From Rhodobacteraceae bacterium MED-G08 (lineage in GTDB: Bacteria > Pseudomonadota > Alphaproteobacteria > Rhodobacterales > Rhodobacteraceae), in contig NTKT01000003.1 of the NCBI GenBank assembly GCA_002457055.1, positions 117,584-181,583 of the forward strand: a stretch of DNA of 64,000 bases. Direction: 5' to 3'. The notes beneath the pieces are model-generated. The model saw only the letters and a list, made by a program, of their open reading frames with translations, was not told where the DNA came from and ran no database searches. Both the position numbers and the translations under genes were made by a program. The first letter of the stretch is position 1. Every line of letters begins with the position of its first letter. This document shows positions 9,163-17,710 of the stretch, piece by piece.

Positions 9163-10688
9163 AACCAAACCTAATCCTCGTCTTGGGAGATCAATTAACT
9201 TTGGATTTGGCAGCAATTAGGCAAGCAGACAAATCAAAGGATGTAATAATAATGGCCGAAGCGGATGCTGAAGCAGAATATGTTAATCATCATCCTAAAA
9301 AAATCGCTTTTATTTTTTCAGCTATGAGGCATTTTGCAAATACTCTCTGGGCATCTGGTTGGAAAGTTTTATACAGTAAAGTCGATGATCCGCAGAATTC
9401 TCAAAACATTTTGGGCGAAATTCTTCGATACGCGGACGAAGTAGGCGCAAATGAACTGATCGTTACAAAACCGGGTGAGTGGCGTCTAATAGAACTACTT
9501 AATGAAGCGCCATTAGAGGTTAAAATGATCGAAGATGATCGCTTTATTGCATCACAGGTAGAATTTGAAAATTGGGCACATGACAAAAAAACATTGAGAA
9601 TGGAATTTTTTTATCGTGAGATGAGAAGAAAGACCGGTTTATTAATGGATGGTGATAAACCCATTGGCGACAAATGGAACTTCGATCAAGAAAATCGAAA
9701 GTCACCACCTAAAAAAATTATCAGTCCAGCACCTACTGAATTCAATAACGACAAAATAACGGAAGATGTTTTGGTTCTTGTTAATGCAAGGTACAATTCG
9801 CACTTTGGTGACGTATATCCTTTCAATTACGCAGTAACACCTGACGACGCTAACGTCGCTCTTGATAAATTCATAAAAAATTCACTACCGTTATTTGGGG
9901 ACTATCAAGACGCTATGATGCTTGGCGAACCGTTTCTATATCACGCCCTTATTTCGTTGTACCTTAACACCGGACTACTCGATCCCTTAGAAACCTGCCG
10001 AAAGGTGGAAAAGGCTTTTATTACTGGTCTTGCGCCATTAAACGCTGTGGAAGGTTTCATTCGGCAAATAATTGGATGGCGCGAATACATTAGAGGAATC
10101 TATTTCCTAAAGGGTCCGGATTATATCAATCAAAATTATTTAAATGCAAAGGCAAAACTCCCAAGTTTTTATTGGAGTGGCGATACAAAAATGCAGTGCA
10201 TATCTCAAGCTGTTCTACAAACTAAGAAGTACTCGTATGCTCACCATATACAGCGTCTTATGGTCACGGGCAACTTTGCTCTTCTAGCAGATATTGACCC
10301 AAAAGAAGTTCATCGTTGGTATCTTTCTGTGTACATCGACGCTTTTGAGTGGGTTGAGGCACCCAATACTTTGGGAATGAGCCAATTTTCTGATGGAGGG
10401 GTGGTCGCATCAAAACCGTACATCAGTAGCGGTGCATACATAAGTAGAATGTCAAACTATTGTAAGAGTTGCCATTACGACGTTAAAGACAAATTGGGCG
10501 ATCGAGCCTGTCCATTTAATGCCCTATACTGGGATTTCCTTATTAGGCATGAAGAAAAATTTTCTTCAAACCCTAGAATGAGACAAATGTACCGCAATTG
10601 GGAAAGACAGGACGCAAATCTAAAATCTGCGACCTTAGCTAAAGCCAAAAAAATTCTTTCTGATATTTCAAAAAATCGTATGATTTAA
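9156..10688 (+). CDS. phrB: Iron-sulfur cluster photolyase/cryptochrome (PhrB/FeS-BCP type)
   Basis: 510 residues from a GTG start with a good AAGGAG site. It belongs to the bacterial FeS-containing cryptochrome/photolyase group (formerly deoxyribodipyrimidine photolyase-related proteins), whose characterised member PhrB of Agrobacterium repairs (6-4) photoproducts. The N terminus NLILVLGDQLTLD is the Rossmann antenna domain. The FAD domain carries EGFIRQIIGWREYIRG and YAHHIQRLMVTGNFALL. Cys348, Cys436, Cys439 and Cys452 have the same spacing as the four cluster ligands of PhrB (350, 438, 441, 454), a constant offset of two. Expected cofactors are FAD, a [4Fe-4S] cluster and a lumazine antenna. 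It is coupled to the upstream SDR and converges with the MORN gene. Confidence 0.93.
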   Translation: MVKPNLILVLGDQLTLDLAAIRQADKSKDVIIMAEADAEAEYVNHHPKKIAFIFSAMRHFANTLWASGWKVLYSKVDDPQNSQNILGEILRYADEVGANELIVTKPGEWRLIELLNEAPLEVKMIEDDRFIASQVEFENWAHDKKTLRMEFFYREMRRKTGLLMDGDKPIGDKWNFDQENRKSPPKKIISPAPTEFNNDKITEDVLVLVNARYNSHFGDVYPFNYAVTPDDANVALDKFIKNSLPLFGDYQDAMMLGEPFLYHALISLYLNTGLLDPLETCRKVEKAFITGLAPLNAVEGFIRQIIGWREYIRGIYFLKGPDYINQNYLNAKAKLPSFYWSGDTKMQCISQAVLQTKKYSYAHHIQRLMVTGNFALLADIDPKEVHRWYLSVYIDAFEWVEAPNTLGMSQFSDGGVVASKPYISSGAYISRMSNYCKSCHYDVKDKLGDRACPFNALYWDFLIRHEEKFSSNPRMRQMYRNWERQDANLKSATLAKAKKILSDISKNRMI

Positions 10689-10700
10689 TCGCAGTTAATA

Positions 10701-12146
10701 TCATTCATTGCCAGTAGATGCCTCAATATCCGTATCGGTTACTGAAGTCCCGGACTCAATAAGTGCACCATCTTGCCAATTACCTTTAGCCGACCTTCCG
10801 TTTGCAAATTTGATTGTGCCTTGACCTTGGCGGCGCCCATTAACGAAAGTTCCTTCATAAACATCTCCATTTGAATAAGTGGCGATGCCCTTACCAGTTA
10901 TTTCACCAGCCAACCATTCACCCTCATATCTAAAGCCATCCGCAAGAGTGATTTTACCTACACCATGGCGTTTGCCGTTCAAATAATCCCCTTCATAAAC
11001 CATTCCATCGGCAAATTTTGACACCCCCTTGCCATGGCGGTTACCATCTTTCCAATCACCTTCGTAAATGTATCCATTTCCATAATCCATTATTCCAAAA
11101 CCATGATTACGGGCATTTTTAAATCCACCCTCATAAACGACCCCATTTGAATACTGAGCGCGGCCTATACCCTCGATAACCCCAGCCTTCCACTCTCCCT
11201 CGTACAAAGAGCCATCTGGATATTGAATTTTACCAGTACCACTAGCTAATCCATTTACAAAATTACCTGCGTAGAATGAACCATCAGGATAAGTAACTTC
11301 ACCCGCACCTTGAATTTGCCCCTCGGCCCACTCCCCTACATACTTATAGCCATCAGAACCTAGGAAAGTGCCCTGACCTGCTCTTTGATCTTCTTTAAAT
11401 TCTCCATCATATATGTCGCCGTTTGCATACTCTACAACCCCGTTACCGTTTCTTTTTCCATTAGAAAGTTCACCTTTGTAGATGTCGCCATTTGGCTGAG
11501 TTAATTTCCCTAATCCGTTAATCTCACCATTTTTCCAAAAGCCCTCAAAGATCAAACCTTCTGGCATCTCAAGGGTCCCTTTACCTTCTCGAGCTCCGCG
11601 AATGACACTTCCGCTATACACTGATCCATCGGGGTAGGTAATTTTCGCTGAACCTTCCTTGACGCCATTTACCCAATCACCGTCATATACATAGCCATCA
11701 GAGTTAGTCATGACACCTTGCCCATGATGCATTGCTTCCAAAAATCCGCCCTCGAACCGAGATCCGTTTGCGTAAACAGCTATACCCTGACCAGTTATTT
11801 TTCCATCTAACCAAGTTCCTTCGTAAGTTCCCCCGTCTGCAAAAATTATTTTGCCAGAGCCCTCCGGTTTACCTTTTATAAAATTTCCTTCATATACAGA
11901 GCCATTTGGGAATTTTGCTACACCAACTCCCAGAATCTCGCCGTCAACCCATTCGCCGCTATACTCATATCCATTCGGCAAACGATATGTTCCTATTCCA
12001 TGCTGAACACCGTTTTTAAAGGTACCCTCATACATACCGCCATCGTCATATTGCTTTGTAACGACAACATCATCTTGAGCACCAACACTGAAGGGAACTG
12101 AAAACACCAAAAATGCTGATAGAAATAACTTAACAAAAAATTTCAT
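10701..12146 (-). CDS. Exported MORN-repeat protein with 18 repeats
   Basis: 481 residues. Residues 1-23 form a signal peptide (KFF basic start, LFLSAFLVFSVPFSV core, VGA-Q cleavage). From about residue 38 to 465 the protein is one array of 23-residue MORN units, each close to YEGxWxxGxxxGxGxxxxxNG. I count 18 full units and a partial one, then an acidic tail. MORN arrays form extended beta sheets and are known in eukaryotic membrane-linked scaffolds and in some bacterial surface proteins. An exported array this long has no enzymatic domain, so a structural or envelope-binding role is inferred. The next upstream gene on the strand is slyX, 78 bp away. No lipobox or membrane anchor is seen. 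Confidence 0.9.
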   Translation of the reverse strand: MKFFVKLFLSAFLVFSVPFSVGAQDDVVVTKQYDDGGMYEGTFKNGVQHGIGTYRLPNGYEYSGEWVDGEILGVGVAKFPNGSVYEGNFIKGKPEGSGKIIFADGGTYEGTWLDGKITGQGIAVYANGSRFEGGFLEAMHHGQGVMTNSDGYVYDGDWVNGVKEGSAKITYPDGSVYSGSVIRGAREGKGTLEMPEGLIFEGFWKNGEINGLGKLTQPNGDIYKGELSNGKRNGNGVVEYANGDIYDGEFKEDQRAGQGTFLGSDGYKYVGEWAEGQIQGAGEVTYPDGSFYAGNFVNGLASGTGKIQYPDGSLYEGEWKAGVIEGIGRAQYSNGVVYEGGFKNARNHGFGIMDYGNGYIYEGDWKDGNRHGKGVSKFADGMVYEGDYLNGKRHGVGKITLADGFRYEGEWLAGEITGKGIATYSNGDVYEGTFVNGRRQGQGTIKFANGRSAKGNWQDGALIESGTSVTDTDIEASTGNE

Positions 12147-12224
12147 AGTACGCCCATTTGTGCTTTATTTTATTTTTTAATAAAGCCTACTTTAGCTTCG
12201 ATAGAATGACAATTGCTTTCGTAT

Positions 12225-12425
12225 CTACCAATGTGGTGGAAGTTTTTCATCTGTAACCGTATTTTCGGCATTTTGACGTTCAAAGTCTCTCTCCAGAAGC
12301 CACTGTAGGCTATCCTTAATTCTGGATATTTCTTTATCTTGAGCCGCAACAATATCGGACAAATCTTCGCTATTGCGCACCAAATTAGAAATCACTGCTT
12401 CAATTTTTTCTATTCTTTCTTCCAT
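12225..12425 (-). CDS. slyX: SlyX family protein
   Basis: 66 residues from the ATG at 12425 (MEERIEKIEAVI). It is a short coiled coil: heptad-like hydrophobics run through EDLSDIVAAQDKEISRIKDSLQWLLE, and it ends in the family signature PPHW. SlyX is widespread in proteobacteria but of unknown function. The frame extends upstream to 12509, and a TTG four codons before the ATG is an alternative start. The extra N-terminal part (IAHQVIFYISSEIL) does not look like SlyX. Confidence 0.8.
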   Translation of the reverse strand: MEERIEKIEAVISNLVRNSEDLSDIVAAQDKEISRIKDSLQWLLERDFERQNAENTVTDEKLPPHW

Positions 12426-12592
12426 TTGCTTGTTCAAAACTATTAGCCTCTTTAAAATCTCACTCGATATATAAAATATAACCTGATGCGCTATGTGTCT
12501 ACTGCACACACTTTACGATCAAAAATTATTTTATTGTTTTCTTTTAGACCAATGCATGTATAAGTTCTCCCTCAAGAAACGTCTTGGTGTAA

Positions 12593-12661
12593 ATGAGTTC
12601 AATGTCCAAAATTTGTAAGGTAATAGATCAACGTCAAAATCTGATACTAGGCAGCCTCTGA
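12593..12661 (+). CDS. Possible leader peptide for leuA attenuation
   Basis: A 22-codon open frame (ATG 12593, TGA 12659-12661). Its last six codons are CTG-ATA-CTA-GGC-AGC-CTC, i.e. three Leu and one Ile. The stop codon lies inside the 5' arm of the strong hairpin that follows. Upstream of leuA this is the layout of a ribosome-mediated leucine sensor. Against it: the ribosome binding site is poor, there is no run of consecutive Leu codons, and the hairpin is not followed by a clear T tract. It could be chance. Confidence 0.3.
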   Translation: MSSMSKICKVIDQRQNLILGSL

Positions 12662-12706
12662 GCGTGCCAGAAAGGTGCGTCCGCTCAGAGGAGACAATGA
12701 CCGCAT
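12650..12706 (+). promoter_or_regulatory. Hairpin with competing pairings in the leuA leader
   Basis: CCTCTGAGCG (12655-12664) is perfectly complementary to CGCTCAGAGG (12682-12691), with a 17-base loop. Two alternative helices exclude it: GGCA (12650-12653) with TGCC (12665-12668), and GGTGCG (12675-12680) with CGCATC (12703-12708, one G-U pair). Competing structures of this kind suit an attenuator or a translation switch for leuA, whose ATG is 52 bp after the hairpin. The pairing is seen; the regulatory role is inferred. Confidence 0.5.
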
Positions 12707-12743
12707 CGAACTTATTTTTAAATACCAAACATAGAGATTCCAA

Positions 12744-14315
12744 ATGAAAAATAATAACCATAGTGACAGGGTAGTAATTTTTGACACCACTCTCCGTGAT
12801 GGCGAACAGTCACCAGGAGCAACTATGACCCATGACGAAAAACTTGAAATTGCTGAGCTATTGGATGAAATGGGTGTCGATATCATAGAGGCTGGGTTCC
12901 CGATTGCCTCAGAAGGAGACTTTAAAGCGGTCAGTGAAATCGCTCGACGCTCAAAAAATTCTACGATATGTGGTTTAGCTCGGGCTAATTACAAAGATAT
13001 TGACCGGTGTTGGGAAGCTGTGAAAAATTCTAGTGCACCTCGGATACACACGTTTATTGGAACGTCGCCATTACACCGCGCCATTCCAAATCTTGATAAA
13101 GACCAGATGGCTGAGCTAATTCACGATACAGTTACACATGCTCGAAACTTATGCGACAATGTTCAATGGTCTCCTATGGATGCAACTCGAACAGAACATG
13201 ATTACTTGATGCGCGTGGTAGAAATAGCAATAAGGGCCGGCGCTGCAACCATAAACATTCCTGACACTGTAGGCTATACTGCACCAGTCGAATCCGCTGA
13301 TTTAATTCGTATGCTAATCGAGAAAGTCCCAGGGGCAGATGAGGTCGTGTTTGCAACTCACTGTCACAATGATTTAGGTATGGCCACGGCCAATGCTCTT
13401 GCAGCGGTAGAAGGAGGGGCTCGGCAAATAGAGTGCACAATTAATGGACTTGGCGAACGAGCTGGCAATACTGCACTCGAAGAAGTTGTAATGGCACTCA
13501 AAGTGAGAGGCGATATAATGCCTTACCACACAAGAATAGATGCAACTAAATTAATGAATCTCTCAAGGAGAGTTGCAACAGTTTCAGGTTTTCCAGTCCA
13601 ATTTAATAAAGCAATTGTTGGCAAAAATGCATTTGCCCATGAAAGTGGCATACACCAAGACGGAATGCTAAAAAACTCTGAAACTTTTGAAATAATGCGC
13701 CCTGAAGATATAGGATTGTCTGAAACAAATCTTGTCTTAGGAAAACACTCAGGGCGGGCAGCTCTGAGAGCTAAATTGGAAGATTTGGGTTATCAGTTGG
13801 CGGATAATCAATTAAAAGATGTGTTTGTGCGTTTCAAAGAATTAGCCGATAGAAAAAAAGAGGTTTATGACGAAGACCTTATTGCGCTTATGCGTGCTGG
13901 AGAAGATACAGAAAATGATCACATAGTTTTAAAATCTTTAGAGGTTATATGTGGAACTCATGGGCCACAAAGTGCCAAAATGATCTTAGTAATTGATGGT
14001 AATGAGGTATCGACTGATGCTACGGGTGATGGACCAGTTGACGCAACTTTTAATGCAGTTAAAGCGCTTTATCCTCACAGTGCGAAATTGCAGCTATATC
14101 AAGTTCATGCAGTAACAGAGGGAACGGACGCACAAGCTACAGTGACTGTTCGGATGGACGACAAAGGAAATATTTCTACAGGCCAATCCGCAGATACTGA
14201 CACTGTAGTTGCGTCAGCTAAAGCGTATTTAAATGCTCTAAATAGACTCCATATTCGACGCGGTCGGCTTGGAGAGGATAAAAAAGAGATAAACTACAAA
14301 GATACCGCAGTTTAA
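12744..14315 (+). CDS. leuA: 2-isopropylmalate synthase
   Basis: First committed enzyme of leucine synthesis: acetyl-CoA plus 2-oxoisovalerate gives 2-isopropylmalate. 523 residues, the usual length for the bacterial type. The TIM-barrel domain opens with IFDTTLRDGEQSPGA (metal and substrate Arg-Asp), has the metal ligands in FATHCHNDLGMATANAL, then GLGERAGNTALEEVVMAL and the FAHESGIHQDG loop. The C-terminal regulatory domain that senses leucine runs from about residue 395 and includes CGTHGPQSAKMIL. It stands alone, away from other leu genes, behind the hairpin described above. The start is set by ATG 12744, with a weak AGAG upstream. Confidence 0.96.
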   Translation: MKNNNHSDRVVIFDTTLRDGEQSPGATMTHDEKLEIAELLDEMGVDIIEAGFPIASEGDFKAVSEIARRSKNSTICGLARANYKDIDRCWEAVKNSSAPRIHTFIGTSPLHRAIPNLDKDQMAELIHDTVTHARNLCDNVQWSPMDATRTEHDYLMRVVEIAIRAGAATINIPDTVGYTAPVESADLIRMLIEKVPGADEVVFATHCHNDLGMATANALAAVEGGARQIECTINGLGERAGNTALEEVVMALKVRGDIMPYHTRIDATKLMNLSRRVATVSGFPVQFNKAIVGKNAFAHESGIHQDGMLKNSETFEIMRPEDIGLSETNLVLGKHSGRAALRAKLEDLGYQLADNQLKDVFVRFKELADRKKEVYDEDLIALMRAGEDTENDHIVLKSLEVICGTHGPQSAKMILVIDGNEVSTDATGDGPVDATFNAVKALYPHSAKLQLYQVHAVTEGTDAQATVTVRMDDKGNISTGQSADTDTVVASAKAYLNALNRLHIRRGRLGEDKKEINYKDTAV

Positions 14316-14347
14316 ACCCTAAGAATTAATAGTTAAAGAAATGTAAC

Positions 14348-15361
14348 TTATCGCGTTAACCAATTAGGGCGAACTCTTGCGCGCTGTAATTCGATCAAGC
14401 CCATTGCCGTCCAACCGACAAAATTAGTCTCTATGGTGTCCTTCCTCAGCGCGGACTTAAGAGCGTTTTCAACTATTTTACGGTCTTGCCGCAACATCGG
14501 AGCAGGATCTACGACTATTTGCCCACCCAACCCTCTCAAACGCAGTTGACGTGGCAAATCTTTAGCCATCGCCAAATTCGCCTTGAGCCCAGCGGCAAAT
14601 GATATATCGCCGGCAGTATTTACATCAATCGCTACAAAGGCCTTTGTTGGTTCAATGTAATAATTACCATTATTTTGAATTACTTTTGAATGTTTTAATT
14701 CATCGATTAACTCTAAAACGCCATGTTCAGCAAACGTACCACTTGTTTTATCTAAAGCAGGCATATCAATCCACTCCCGCCATGCCAATTGATGAGGAGA
14801 AGGGGCTCGATGTATTAAACCCATCTGTTTATCCTCAGCTGATAATACATTCTGCGCCGTCGTTATTGTATTTTTACAGTCGCTGATAATTTCACTCTTA
14901 TTAGCGGATGCGCAAGATGATCGCATAATCATACCATACGGTATATGGTCAAGCCCCTCTAAAACTAATTGCTTTAGCTGAATTCTTCTTTCATTATCTT
15001 GGATATTCTTCGCTATATTTAAGCCCTCATTAAACGGTGTTACGATTACATATCTACTTTTAAAAAGTAATTTTGTTGTAACGCGAGGAAGTTTTTCTCT
15101 GTCACCATAACTGCTGACTTGGACTAAAATAACATCTCCAGAATTTATTCCCTGCGTTTTATGCAAAAAGAAATCTCCATCTGGACTTTCGACGAAAATT
15201 CCTCCACTTCCTTTTATTTGATGTTTAACTTTCACCTTAAAGATGGAACCAGGCGCATTTGCGCCTGGTTCTGCAAAAAAATCATGCAATTCACCATCGA
15301 TTAGCAATGCAGCTGCCTCTTTCCCATCAAAGTAATCAAGTAGAGCTATCTTCCCTTTCAT
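14348..15361 (-). CDS. Ribonuclease E/G family protein, short form
   Basis: 337 residues against about 490 for RNase G and over 900 for RNase E. It has an S1-like start ([28 protein letters not shown]), and the catalytic RNase E/G core with [10 protein letters not shown] (an acidic metal-binding residue) and [12 protein letters not shown]. This compact form, next to maf and infA, is common in Rhodobacterales and nearby groups. The zinc-link Cys pair and the scaffold region of RNase E are absent. It may trim structural RNA or act on specific messages; the target is unknown. Its ATG overlaps the maf stop (ATGA), so it is the third gene of an infA-maf-rng run. Confidence 0.85.
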   Translation of the reverse strand: MKGKIALLDYFDGKEAAALLIDGELHDFFAEPGANAPGSIFKVKVKHQIKGSGGIFVESPDGDFFLHKTQGINSGDVILVQVSSYGDREKLPRVTTKLLFKSRYVIVTPFNEGLNIAKNIQDNERRIQLKQLVLEGLDHIPYGMIMRSSCASANKSEIISDCKNTITTAQNVLSAEDKQMGLIHRAPSPHQLAWREWIDMPALDKTSGTFAEHGVLELIDELKHSKVIQNNGNYYIEPTKAFVAIDVNTAGDISFAAGLKANLAMAKDLPRQLRLRGLGGQIVVDPAPMLRQDRKIVENALKSALRKDTIETNFVGWTAMGLIELQRARVRPNWLTR

Positions 15362-15936
15362 TCTAAGACTCTTCGAATGGTATAACCTGCTTTGGTCAAC
15401 AAGTTATTCGTTTCAAAAAGAGGCAGCCCCACTATTGCCGAGAAAGAACCTGCTATCCAAGGAATAAATTTACTAGCATGGCCTTGGATTCCATAGGCTC
15501 CAGCTTTTCCAATCCAATCGCCAGTTGCAATGTAATCTTCAACTTCTTTTTTCGAGAGAACCTTAAATTTTACTGTATTGACAACATCTTGTGTCCAAAT
15601 TTTTTTGCTATTTCGCACTGCTATTGCCGTTATAACGCGATGCCTTCTACCGGAGAGAGAAGTTAAATACTCCATTGCTTGGTCAGCATCTTTCGGTTTG
15701 CCCAGAATACGCCTACCTAAAGCTACAGTCGTGTCCCCACACAAAGTAACTTCATCTCCCTTACATGATAGTGCATTAATTTTCGCTAATACTATTCTGT
15801 TGCAATAGTGGCGCGGAAGTTCGCCTCTTTTATATCTTTCATCAATGTTGGGTGCTTGAATTTTATCAGGGACCACACCTATTTGGGTAAGCAAATCCAG
15901 CCGCCGAGGGCTACTTGATCCAAGTGTAAGCTTCAA
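15358..15936 (-). CDS. maf: Maf-like nucleoside triphosphate pyrophosphatase
   Basis: 192 residues. Opens with [14 protein letters not shown], the Maf nucleotide-binding signature, followed by [34 protein letters not shown] and the [15 protein letters not shown] block. It ends with [29 protein letters not shown]. Maf proteins hydrolyse non-canonical or modified NTPs (for example m5UTP, dTTP, UTP) to the monophosphate and pyrophosphate. It lies 3 bp after infA and shares ATGA with the RNase gene. Confidence 0.95.
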   Translation of the reverse strand: MKLTLGSSSPRRLDLLTQIGVVPDKIQAPNIDERYKRGELPRHYCNRIVLAKINALSCKGDEVTLCGDTTVALGRRILGKPKDADQAMEYLTSLSGRRHRVITAIAVRNSKKIWTQDVVNTVKFKVLSKKEVEDYIATGDWIGKAGAYGIQGHASKFIPWIAGSFSAIVGLPLFETNNLLTKAGYTIRRVLE

Positions 15937-15939
15937 GTG

Positions 15940-16158
15940 TTATTTATGGCGAAAATTTATACGCCCCTTTGTCAAATCATAGGGTGTCATTTCAACCTGA
16001 ACGCGGTCACCTGCAAGAACACGGATACGGTTTTTTCTCATTTTACCAGCCGTATGCGCAATAATTTCATGGCCATTTTCAAGTTCAACTCGGAATGTAG
16101 CGTTAGGAAGTAACTCTTTTACAACCCCTGGAAACTCGAGTAATTCTTCTTTGGCCAT
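15940..16158 (-). CDS. infA: Translation initiation factor IF-1
   Basis: 72 residues, the standard length, forming one S1/OB-fold domain. Key segments are [25 protein letters not shown], the [18 protein letters not shown] centre and the C-terminal [13 protein letters not shown]-1 occupies the ribosomal A site during initiation. The start codon is preceded by AGGAGA. The 193 bp upstream probably holds the promoter of infA-maf-rng; it contains a GC-rich imperfect repeat (GGCGGTACACGCGCCG) of unknown role. Confidence 0.97.
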   Translation of the reverse strand: MAKEELLEFPGVVKELLPNATFRVELENGHEIIAHTAGKMRKNRIRVLAGDRVQVEMTPYDLTKGRINFRHK

Positions 16159-16351
16159 TTTATCTCCTAAAATACAAACCGGCGGTACACGCGCCGTTTA
16201 AAATACGTCTGTGTTTAGTCTTGTTTGTAACAAAAATTCAAGAGTCCATTTTTTTGCTGATGCTCTTTGTGACATCTTGGCATCTTATTCATCCATAACT
16301 TATACTGCATCGAATGAGACGTTGCGCGAAATCTAGCTAATTTCTGTTTAG

Positions 16352-17029
16352 TTACAATTGCGATAATGACTTTATAAAATTTCTAATTACCGGGCCAATA
16401 TACGCCACAATCGCCTCGACTCCCTTATTGTTTGGATGAATACCATCATATTGTACCAAGTTAATTGAAATTTGCTGTGTTTGTTTGTCTACTAAAGGAG
16501 CGAAAAAGCTATCAACGTAAAAAAGACCATAATCCTTCGCCAATGCAGGGAAAATGTCGTCAAATTCCTTTTTAAATTCTGATCCATAGTTTAAGGGAGA
16601 AATAGTACCAACGACCGCAGCACTGATGCCCTTCGATTTTAACTTCATAAAAATTTTGTCCAGATTATTTTTTGTAAATTCTGGATCAAAGCCACGTAAC
16701 AGATCATTTCCACCGAGAGCAACGACCACACCGTCTATATCTGGAGTAAGCAACCAATCTAACCGTTCAAGTCCACCCAGGGTCGTATCGCCAGAAACCC
16801 CACCATTTATTAACAAAACCTCTGTTTCATTACTTGATAGCCAGCGCTGAAGCACTGGGACTAATCCACTTTTTTCTTCTAAACCATAACCTTGGGTTAA
16901 ACTATCGCCAAGCATAAGTATTTTTACTTGATTGTCTGCAATGGCAAATGAGGATACCACAAATAGTGAAATGATCATCTTGTTGAAGACCAAAAACAAA
17001 CCATATTTTAATCTGTTAAGTAAAATCAT
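16352..17029 (-). CDS. tesA: TesA-like SGNH esterase/lysophospholipase
   Basis: 225 residues with an N-terminal signal peptide (hydrophobic MIISLFVVSSFAIA before residue 32), so periplasmic. SGNH-hydrolase blocks are all present: MLGDSLTQGYGL (catalytic Ser), INGGVSGDTT (Gly), ALGGNDLLRG (Asn) and YDGIHPNNKG (Asp and His). TesA-type enzymes cleave thioesters, aryl esters and lysophospholipids. The divergent ABC system starts only 12 bp from ATG 17029; a second ATG at 16978 would widen that gap but removes the basic residues of the signal peptide. Esterase next to a YbbA/YbbP transporter is the same grouping as in E. coli. Confidence 0.9.
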   Translation of the reverse strand: MILLNRLKYGLFLVFNKMIISLFVVSSFAIADNQVKILMLGDSLTQGYGLEEKSGLVPVLQRWLSSNETEVLLINGGVSGDTTLGGLERLDWLLTPDIDGVVVALGGNDLLRGFDPEFTKNNLDKIFMKLKSKGISAAVVGTISPLNYGSEFKKEFDDIFPALAKDYGLFYVDSFFAPLVDKQTQQISINLVQYDGIHPNNKGVEAIVAYIGPVIRNFIKSLSQL

Positions 17030-17041
17030 GAGAGAGCTTTC

Positions 17042-17710
17042 ATGGGAGCACCGATAATTTCATTACAAAATGTGTCTTTGACGCTTAAAGGCAATGCAGG
17101 CAATGTGAACATTATAAAAAATATTTCTCTAGACATTAATAAAGGTGAGAGTATCGGATTAATAGGTCCATCTGGATCTGGTAAATCGTCGTTATTGATG
17201 CTCGCTGGCGGACTAGAAAAACCATCAAGTGGGGAAATAAAAATTTTGGACCAGTTTATTACTGGATTGTCTGAAGACAGACTTTCTAAGCTTCGGCAAA
17301 ATAATATTGGTGTTGTTTTTCAATCTTTTCATTTGATACCCACACTTACAGCACTGGAGAACGTTGCAACACCTTTAGAAATCTCTTCTTCAAAGAAACC
17401 GGCCGAATACGCTATGAAAGCATTAGATAGGGTTGGATTGTTAAAGCGCGCTGATCATTACCCTTCCCAGCTATCTGGTGGAGAACAACAGCGTGTGGCA
17501 TTGGCCAGAGCATATGTTTCAAACCCTAAAATCCTTTTGGCAGATGAGCCCACTGGAAATTTGGATGAAGAAAATACGAAAGCAATCGTAGATTTACTTT
17601 TTGAACTTAAAGATGAGCAAGAGACTACCCTTTTTTTGGTAACGCACTCTCGCGAGCTCGCAAAAAAATGTGATAGGATCATAAAAATTAGAGATGGAAA
17701 ACTCCAGTGA
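17042..17710 (+). CDS. ybbA: ABC transporter ATPase, YbbA/LolD type
   Basis: 222 residues. Walker A GPSGSGKSS near residue 41, Q-loop FQSFHLIPTLT, signature LSGGEQQRVALARA, Walker B ILLADEPTGNLD and the switch His in FLVTHS. This belongs to the LolD/MacB group, which pairs with FtsX-like permeases and acts on substrates within the envelope rather than importing solutes. It overlaps the permease start by 4 bp (GTGA) and is divergent from the TesA-like esterase. The E. coli YbbA-YbbP-TesA grouping suggests a role with lipid or ester substrates in the periplasm (inference). Confidence 0.92.
   Translation: MGAPIISLQNVSLTLKGNAGNVNIIKNISLDINKGESIGLIGPSGSGKSSLLMLAGGLEKPSSGEIKILDQFITGLSEDRLSKLRQNNIGVVFQSFHLIPTLTALENVATPLEISSSKKPAEYAMKALDRVGLLKRADHYPSQLSGGEQQRVALARAYVSNPKILLADEPTGNLDEENTKAIVDLLFELKDEQETTLFLVTHSRELAKKCDRIIKIRDGKLQ

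Noticed and set aside
12170..12352. 60-residue minus-strand frame overlapping slyX
   Set aside because: It lies in another frame over the slyX gene, with no family likeness or ribosome binding site.
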